A stretch of DNA of 58,141 bases from Candidatus Auribacterota bacterium (GTDB lineage: Bacteria > Auribacterota > Tritonobacteria > UBA1439). Location of the stretch: positions 1-58,141 of the forward strand of contig JAPLCW010000108.1 of assembly GCA_026392015.1 (NCBI GenBank), given 5' to 3'. A program made the translations under genes and the position numbers. The first letter of the stretch is position 1. Each line of letters opens with the position of its first letter. Positions 53,374-58,141 of this stretch are shown in pieces. Below the pieces are notes generated by a model. The model searched no databases, was not told the DNA's origin, and worked only from the letters and a program-made list of their open reading frames with translations.

Positions 53374-54471
53374 ATGAAGATTCTCGTGGTAACCAAGCGG
53401 TACACATCAGCGAAGGACATTTCACGTGAAGATGTCGGGCGCCCCTATTGCCTCTTCGCGGCGCTCGCCGACATCGGCCACGACGTGACCTTCCTCCTGG
53501 CTGACTACAAGAAGAGGGAGTTCCAGGACGGGGAAAGGGGCAAGATCACATTCAAGATCCGTCCCCTCAGCCCCCGGCGTTTTTTCTCATTCCAGGGGAT
53601 CATCGAGAAGGAGCTCTCCGGAGGCGATTTCGATCTTCTCATCGCGGAGGGAGACCCGCTCTTTGCGCTCCTTGCCGGTGGGCCCTGCAGAAGGACAGGA
53701 ACTCCTTTCGTGTACGACCTGATGGACAACTATGAGACCTACGATATTTATCGTATCCCTTTATTCCGTCTTCTCGACAGGGCTCAGGTGCGGAAGGCGG
53801 ATCTCGTGGTGTGCGTCACCGAGGCGCTGCGAGAGAAGATCCGTCCCTGGAGGAGCGCAGGGGTGTGCGTGGTAGGCAACGGTGTCGACACCGGCCAGTT
53901 TCAACCGATGGATAAACTCGCGTGCCGCAGGAAACTCTCTCTGCCGGAATCGACCCCGCTCATCGGCTACTTCGGCTATATCGTCGACTATAAGGGGATC
54001 CACACGCTTCTCGCGGCGCATGATTTGCTCCGCCGTGAAAAATTCCGCGCGGCGCTCCTGCTCGCGGGGGATAGGCATCCGTCAGTGCTTCTTCCGGGGG
54101 AGGATGTTATCTACCGGGGGATCGTGCCACAGGATGAAATTCCGGGGTACATCAACGCCTGTGACGCGGTCGTAGTCCCTAGCCCCTCGAACGACTATAC
54201 CGAGTATTGCTTCCCTCTCAAGCTCCTTGAGGGGATTGCATGTGGAGTACCTGTGGTATCCACGGCGCTCGGGCCGGTGCGCGAACTGCTCGGAGATGAT
54301 TACCCATGGCTTGTGAAGCCGGGAGATCCTCATGACCTCGCGATGAAAATACGGTCCGCCTGCCAGTCGGGTAGCGCGGCAGCTCTCTGGGAGCTGGCCC
54401 TCCGTCATCGCTGGCTAAATATGGCGGATGCGCTCGGAAAGGCGCTTGCCGGACTCCGCCGCGTAAGGTGA
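53374..54471 (+). CDS. Family 4 glycosyltransferase
   Basis: A 365-residue GT-B enzyme. The N-terminal domain has YDLMDNYETYD and CVTEALREKI. VGNGVDTGQF links to the donor domain, which has GYFGYIVDYKGI and VVPSPSNDYTEYCFPLKLLEGIACG with the conserved glutamates. It would use a nucleotide sugar to extend a glycan. No ribosome site is clear. The next gene follows after a few bases. Confidence 0.87.
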   Translation: MKILVVTKRYTSAKDISREDVGRPYCLFAALADIGHDVTFLLADYKKREFQDGERGKITFKIRPLSPRRFFSFQGIIEKELSGGDFDLLIAEGDPLFALLAGGPCRRTGTPFVYDLMDNYETYDIYRIPLFRLLDRAQVRKADLVVCVTEALREKIRPWRSAGVCVVGNGVDTGQFQPMDKLACRRKLSLPESTPLIGYFGYIVDYKGIHTLLAAHDLLRREKFRAALLLAGDRHPSVLLPGEDVIYRGIVPQDEIPGYINACDAVVVPSPSNDYTEYCFPLKLLEGIACGVPVVSTALGPVRELLGDDYPWLVKPGDPHDLAMKIRSACQSGSAAALWELALRHRWLNMADALGKALAGLRRVR

Positions 54472-54478
54472 TTCCGTG

Positions 54479-54958
54479 ATGGAAATACGAAGATACCCGT
54501 TCCGCCCGAGTGAGAACCGAAAGCGCACTATCGCAGCCTGCGCGCTCACGATCGGCATCGTACTCCTCTGCATCTACTCAGGAATGTATCATCCGGGCGT
54601 AATGCTCGACGACTGCATTGGAGATCCATCGCGCTATGACGGCGTGGTGGTATTCAGTCCCCACGAGGCAACCGTAGGCAAAATCACCGAGGGGGGGTTC
54701 CTGTTGCGGTGGCAGGGGCAAGAAATTCAGGTGCGCGGCAACGCGCCCGGTCTCGCGGCCGGAGAATACATAGGAGTGCGGGGGGTCTTCCATCGAGAGG
54801 GCTACGTCGAAGCCCTCTCGATCCACGTCGGACGCTATCGCCGTACAAAAATGCTCGTCTCTGTGCTCGGTGCGGCGATTGTGCTTTCCCTCCTCTGGAA
54901 AAACCTCAGATGGAGTTCGGCTCAGAGTGGGTTTCAAGAAATCAGGCACCCAAAATAA
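54479..54958 (+). CDS. Small two-helix membrane protein of unknown function
   Basis: A 159-residue protein with a membrane helix at about 18-38 and another at about 126-143. They flank an exported-looking beta-rich domain (VFSPHEATVGKI...GNAPGLAAGEYIGVRGVFH) that reads like a small OB fold. I do not know the family. ATG 54479 is preferred over GTG 54476. It begins just after the glycosyltransferase stop, so it is probably the last gene of that operon. Confidence 0.6.
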   Translation: MEIRRYPFRPSENRKRTIAACALTIGIVLLCIYSGMYHPGVMLDDCIGDPSRYDGVVVFSPHEATVGKITEGGFLLRWQGQEIQVRGNAPGLAAGEYIGVRGVFHREGYVEALSIHVGRYRRTKMLVSVLGAAIVLSLLWKNLRWSSAQSGFQEIRHPK

Positions 54959-55092
54959 TAGCCTTTCCTCACCACCAAGCGCGCCAGATTGTTACAGCCT
55001 ATTCGTCATCGAGAATGACGGGCCAACCGATCGGCATGGGAAGGCCTGAAGGCCGCGAGTGTCGTGTCCCGTAAATAGTTTTACAAAGTCGT

Positions 55093-55172
55093 GTCATTGC
55101 GAGGAGCGAAGCGACGAAGCAATCTATTGGATGACAATGAGTTGGGATTGCTTCGCTTTCGCTCGCAATGAC
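55093..55172. repeat. Classic REP-type hairpin GTCATTGCGAGGAGCG
   Basis: The left arm GTCATTGCGAGGAGCGAAGC...GAAGCAATC and right arm GATTGCTTCGCTTTCGCTCG...CAATGAC are nearly perfect complements. This widely occurring repeat sits in the gene-free gap 54959-55553, along with the repeat at 55266. Confidence 0.75.
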
Positions 55173-55265
55173 AAAGACCTATGCGCTATTTCTGAGACGG
55201 CACACTAGTTCGTGGTGTGCCCCATCGTAACCAACCCCTATCACTGCGAGTACGGGGTCGGTCTT

Positions 55266-55405
55266 GGGGGGGAATATTTTAAGTTAACCACGAATTATAC
55301 GAATTGAACGAATATAATCTGTCTATTGTTTCTTTGTCAGATCACGAAGTTTCCCTGACTACTAACTACTGGCTACTCGCTACTGATTTATGTGGTTTAC
55401 CCCCC
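55266..55405. repeat. AACCACGAATTA repeat, copy 2
   Basis: Close match to 14737-14912 without the internal hairpin insertion (same TGTCTATTGTTTCTTTGT block and CTACTAACTACTGGCTACT word run). Its continuous form shows that copy 1 gained the insertion. Confidence 0.7.
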
Positions 55406-55441
55406 CATAATTGTCCCATTACCACAGCTGCCATTTTTTCC

Positions 55442-55509
55442 TAGACAGACTCCCCTCTGTTCCTGTATACTTCACCTTCGACAATAGCTTTGCTCGACAA
55501 TAGCATTGT
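55442..55509 (+). promoter_or_regulatory. Promoter with tandem operator-like repeats
   Basis: TAGACA (55442-55447) and TATACT (55466-55471) are 18 bases apart. Just downstream, TCGACAATAGC occurs at 55478-55488 and again at 55494-55504. The second continues to form the palindrome ACAATAGCATTGT (55497-55509). The spacing of 16 bases suggests a repressor site near the transcription start. Confidence 0.4.
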
Positions 55510-55553
55510 CTGAGAGCGAAAAGCTCACTAAGCCAAGAAAGGAGGCTGAGAAC

Positions 55554-55832
55554 GTGAGAAGTTGCATTATTCTTGCACTCGTGGTGATGGGACTCTGCTT
55601 CTGCGGACTGCTCATAGCTCAAGACCAGCCGTCTGGAGCCCCTGCTGCAACATCAGACGTGGTAACAACGGAAGAGGGTGGCGGTTCAGGCGCTACCACT
55701 GCTACCGCGGTAGGAACTGTGAAGCCGGGATCGGATACAACAGCGCCGTCATCCGGTGTTGTCCCATCCGAAGAGAAAGCTCCGAAGAAGGAAGGGGCTA
55801 TGAAGGCGCCGGTAAAACCGGTAACTGAATAG
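55554..55832 (+). CDS. Small secreted low-complexity protein
   Basis: A 92-residue protein with a signal peptide (CIILALVVMGLCFCGLLIA, cut near AQ at about 24). The mature part is rich in Thr, Ala, Gly, Pro and Glu with a Lys-rich end (KAPKKEGAMKAPVKP). No domain is visible. The GTG start has a perfect AAGGAGG site, so GTG 55554 is chosen over 55506. A bidirectional terminator follows. It is likely periplasmic or cell-surface. Confidence 0.6.
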   Translation: MRSCIILALVVMGLCFCGLLIAQDQPSGAPAATSDVVTTEEGGGSGATTATAVGTVKPGSDTTAPSSGVVPSEEKAPKKEGAMKAPVKPVTE

Positions 55833-55850
55833 CTACGACGCTTCTTTTAT

Positions 55851-55885
55851 AAAAAAAGCGGCCACTTACCGTGGCCGTTTTTTTT
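55851..55885. terminator. Bidirectional intrinsic terminator
   Basis: A seven-base stem CGGCCAC/GTGGCCG (55859-55877) is flanked by a run of A on the left and T on the right, so it can end transcripts from both strands. It lies between the secreted protein (+) and the flavin reductase (-). Confidence 0.85.
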
Positions 55886-55901
55886 GTCTATTTTTCCGCC
55901 C

Positions 55902-56447
55902 CTATCCGACTACCTTCCCTGAGAGCAGCGCGAACCGCTTTCCCCCGAGGTGGTGGAGTGTCCTCGCCGCCGGCATGCGCGGAAGCCAGTGCGTACTGAA
56001 GAGCCCCCTCTCCGCGGACGCAGCGACGACGCGCGCGAGGAAGATATCGTATTTCCGCGAGAGACGCTCCTCACCCTTGATCACCTTGCACTCGAGGTGA
56101 CCAATGCACTCCCGAATGAGAGGGGCCCCCACCTTCCTGGCCTTCTCCGGCGTGAGGCCGAACCTGGCGAACTTGTCCACGCGTTCTCCGGAAACACTTC
56201 CACAGGCGACAACCTTCTGCCTGAGCGTATGGTTGGGGACATTGATAACGAACTCTCCCGTTGACTGAATGCACCGGGCTGTGTAATTCTCGCGGGAGAT
56301 CACCACAAGAACAAGATTCAGATCGACAGGTGTCACCCACGCCGCGGCGCACACATTCGGCCTTCCTCGGTAGAGCGTAGAAACGAGCACCACCGGCCCA
56401 TGGTTGATCAAACGGTAGGAAACATCAAGCGGGACATTTTTTTTCAT
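55902..56447 (-). CDS. Flavin reductase-like FMN-binding protein
   Basis: A 181-residue protein of the flavin-reductase/flavoredoxin family. Typical blocks are PVVLVSTLYRGRPNVCAAAWVTPV, LVVISRENYTARCIQSTGEFVINVP and HLECKVI. FMN would bind in the split-barrel fold. Such proteins pass electrons between flavin and other carriers. An AGGAGG site precedes the ATG. No partner gene is near. Confidence 0.87.
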   Translation of the reverse strand: MKKNVPLDVSYRLINHGPVVLVSTLYRGRPNVCAAAWVTPVDLNLVLVVISRENYTARCIQSTGEFVINVPNHTLRQKVVACGSVSGERVDKFARFGLTPEKARKVGAPLIRECIGHLECKVIKGEERLSRKYDIFLARVVAASAERGLFSTHWLPRMPAARTLHHLGGKRFALLSGKVVG

Positions 56448-56511
56448 GCGAACCTCCTGGGAGTCTGGGTAGAGTGGGTGAGTTACTGTGCGCCAAACTT
56501 CTTTCTATCTC

Positions 56512-56727
<216 letters not shown>

Positions 56728-56735
56728 GTACACGA

Positions 56736-56930
56736 CAGTGATTAGTGATTAGTGATAAGTGATTAGCAAAAAACAACAAATAATCAATAAAGAGCAATAA
56801 GCAGTAATTATTAAGAAAAAACAGCGAATAATAAATGATTAATGATAAGTCAAAAGAAATAAGCTCTAAGCAATAAATGATAATTAACAAGCAACAAGCA
56901 ATAAGTGATAAGAAATAAGGGAATTAAGAT
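56736..56930. repeat. Word run GTGATTAGTGATTAGTGATA and decayed A-rich words
   Basis: The first 31 bases (56736-56766) are the complement arm of the run beyond the tRNA. The rest, to about 56930, is AT-rich with loose repeats of AAGCAATAA and GATAAG. No gene is seen. Confidence 0.55.
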
Positions 56931-56937
56931 CAGTGCA

Positions 56938-57483
56938 TCACGTCCCGGATTTCAGGCTGTCGTTCACTCTCCTTTTTTTAAAAAATGACAGGAGCAGTTC
57001 CCTGCACTGATCTTCTTCCACACCCGCCTCAACCTCTACCTTATGATTCAGGCAGCCATCACTGAGAATGTTCATCTTCGTGCCTGCGGCACCCGCCTTC
57101 TCGTCCCTGGCGCCGAATACCACCCGCTTCACCCTCGAGAGCACGATCGCTCCTGCGCACATCGGGCAGGGTTCCTTGGTAACGTAAAGATCGGTTCCCT
57201 CCAGCCGCCAATCGCCGAGAGCCGCAGAGGCCTGCGTGAGGGCAATCATCTCGGCGTGCGCGGTCGCGTCCTTAAGTTGTTCCACCTGATTGTGCGCTCT
57301 TCCGATGATGCGCCCCTCATGCACAATCACCGCACCGACCGGCACCTCTCCGTTCTCAAACGCCTTTTCGGCTTCCTTGATCGCCTCACGCATGTAGTCG
57401 GCAATTTTCCGGCGGGAGGGTTCCATTTTCAGAGGGATGACATCCGTTTCGACAGCTGGCCATTTCGTTTGCGGCTTCTTCAT
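56938..57483 (-). CDS. tadA: tRNA adenosine deaminase TadA
   Basis: A 181-residue deaminase. The zinc site is His76-Ala-Glu78 (HAE) with Cys106 and Cys109 in PCPMC. The VPVGAVIV and FGARDEKAG blocks are typical. TadA turns A34 of tRNA-Arg(ACG) to inosine. That tRNA gene lies just upstream on the same strand (57644-57720). About 30 extra N-terminal residues precede the usual start (MREAIKEAEKAF, about residue 31). The ATG at 57483 has GAAGG upstream, and shorter starts are possible. Confidence 0.9.
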   Translation of the reverse strand: MKKPQTKWPAVETDVIPLKMEPSRRKIADYMREAIKEAEKAFENGEVPVGAVIVHEGRIIGRAHNQVEQLKDATAHAEMIALTQASAALGDWRLEGTDLYVTKEPCPMCAGAIVLSRVKRVVFGARDEKAGAAGTKMNILSDGCLNHKVEVEAGVEEDQCRELLLSFFKKRRVNDSLKSGT

Positions 57484-57519
57484 GCCTTCAGTTTCAAACC
57501 TCAGGCGTCACTCTGTATT

Positions 57520-57646
57520 TGCTTATCCCTAATCACTGTAGTTCTGGCAAAAATAGAGAGTGAACGCCAACTCACTTTTCAGATTGCCAGCTTGTGCTCT
57601 TTTTTCTTTTTCCCTAATCACTTATCACTAATCACTGTAGTATTGG
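57520..57646. repeat. Repeat beside tRNA-Arg, duplicate of 56512-56640
   Basis: It shares the start TTTGCTTATCCCTAATCACT, the middle CAGATTGCCAGCTTGTGCTC and the end CACTAATCACTGTAGT with 56512-56640. Both copies contain GTAGTT(C/T)(C/T)GGC, resembling a tRNA 3' end with CCA, in their left part. Confidence 0.7.
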
Positions 57647-57720
57647 CGCGCCCGGAGGGAGTTGAACCCCCAGCCTTTTGGTCCGTAGCCAAACGCTCTA
57701 TCCAATTGAGCTACGGGCGC
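57644..57720 (-). tRNA. tRNA-Arg (ACG)
   Basis: Read from 57720: acceptor GCGCCCG, D loop AGCTCAATTGGATAGAG, anticodon stem TTTGG with loop CTACGGA (anticodon ACG), T arm GGGGGTTCAACTCCC. CCA is encoded. It is the substrate of TadA encoded next to it. Confidence 0.95.
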
Positions 57721-57721
57721 G

Positions 57722-58024
57722 CTAATCCCTGATCTCCGCCTTGATCCCGCCCATGATGCCGGCGAAGACATTATACACGAGTGCCAGCGCCATTCCCAGC
57801 ACTCCCGTGACCAGCCCCGCAATGAGGGCGTACGCGAGCGACTTGGGGATGGGCGTGAGCGGGTCTATCCGCTCGCGCAGCGCCTGTAGGAGCCGCGTGG
57901 GGTAATGCGGCAGCAGGTTGAGATTCGCGGCGAGCAGGTAGACCAGCCCGACGATGAACACCGCGCTGAAGAACAGCGCGAAGACGGAGGCGGGCTGGAT
58001 CGTCTTGATTTCAGATCTGTTCAT
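57722..58024 (-). CDS. Small membrane protein (DUF3566-like, tentative)
   Basis: A 100-residue protein with two membrane helices (about 13-33 and 64-92) and a short charged C-terminus (GGIKAEIRD). The ending VYNVFAGIMGGI recalls DUF3566-type proteins, but I am not sure. The start has GAGGGC at a suitable distance. Its stop lies two bases before the tRNA-Arg gene. Function is unknown. Confidence 0.6.
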   Translation of the reverse strand: MNRSEIKTIQPASVFALFFSAVFIVGLVYLLAANLNLLPHYPTRLLQALRERIDPLTPIPKSLAYALIAGLVTGVLGMALALVYNVFAGIMGGIKAEIRD

Positions 58025-58072
58025 GGTGCCCTCTTTTGATCATGCGACCTCTCTCATCATGCCCTGAAATGC

Positions 58073-58141
58073 TGGCGGAGAGGGTGGGATTTGAACCCAC
58101 GAGACCGTTAAGGTCTACACGATTTCGAGTCGTGCGCGATA
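58073..58141 (-). tRNA. tRNA-Ser (CGA), 3' part, cut by window edge
   Basis: The visible part shows the anticodon stem and loop with CGA, a long variable arm (TAGACCTTAACGGTCT), the T arm GTGGGTTCAAATCCCAC and an encoded CCA. The 5' acceptor strand and D arm are outside the window. Confidence 0.88.

Overview
This looks like a chromosomal segment of an uncultivated, Gram-negative, anaerobic or microaerophilic bacterium. A secretin and a full type II secretion set imply an outer membrane. Hcp, a flavodiiron protein and a hemerythrin imply life with little oxygen. Proline-threonine linkers in secreted proteins and crowded gaps full of palindromes recall Omnitrophota/Auribacterota-like PVC relatives. 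That placement is an impression from style, not a phylogenetic result. Coding GC is high (about 60 percent by eye) and genes are tightly packed where no repeat intervenes.

Layout. 1-140: end of an IS481-type element. 375-3783: thioredoxin-like protein, secreted papain-type protease, BaiN-type flavoprotein. 3784-4780: repeat-rich gap with a small inverted-repeat element. 4783-10607: a likely nitrosative/oxidative stress operon (Rrf2 regulator, ferredoxin, zinc-ribbon protein, DUF6448 protein, hemerythrin, Hcp, then a flavodiiron protein). 11159-14514: a CDF metal exporter, bracketed by inverted repeats, and a CopA ATPase. 15004-17435: TIGR02757 protein, an unknown protein and a queuosine-salvage enzyme. 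17502-21571: Mpo1-like protein, HolA, and DnaA with a possible origin. 21770-28146: M20 peptidase, UPF0173 hydrolase, UbiA and polyprenyl synthase, a phosphopentomutase-like enzyme, a secreted unknown and a tiny lipoprotein. 28418-40594: a type II secretion operon, gspC to gspM, on the minus strand. 41132-54958: an envelope-glycan region (TPR membrane protein, sugar epimerase, five glycosyltransferases, an AmpG-like permease, a surface beta-propeller). 55554-58141: a small secreted protein, a flavin reductase, TadA and three tRNA genes.

The least explained feature is the intergenic DNA. Most gaps over about 100 bases hold an imperfect palindrome whose arms are near-tandem copies of a short word. 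The word differs from gap to gap, but the architecture is the same. Other gaps hold dispersed hairpin families with conserved tails, covarying stems or internal insertions. Four such elements sit exactly at the four wide junctions of the secretion operon, one pair brackets the CDF gene, and one palindrome encloses a tRNA gene. I saw no CRISPR array, prophage, toxin-antitoxin pair or riboswitch. No similarity search was run: family names rest on motifs and recalled family patterns.
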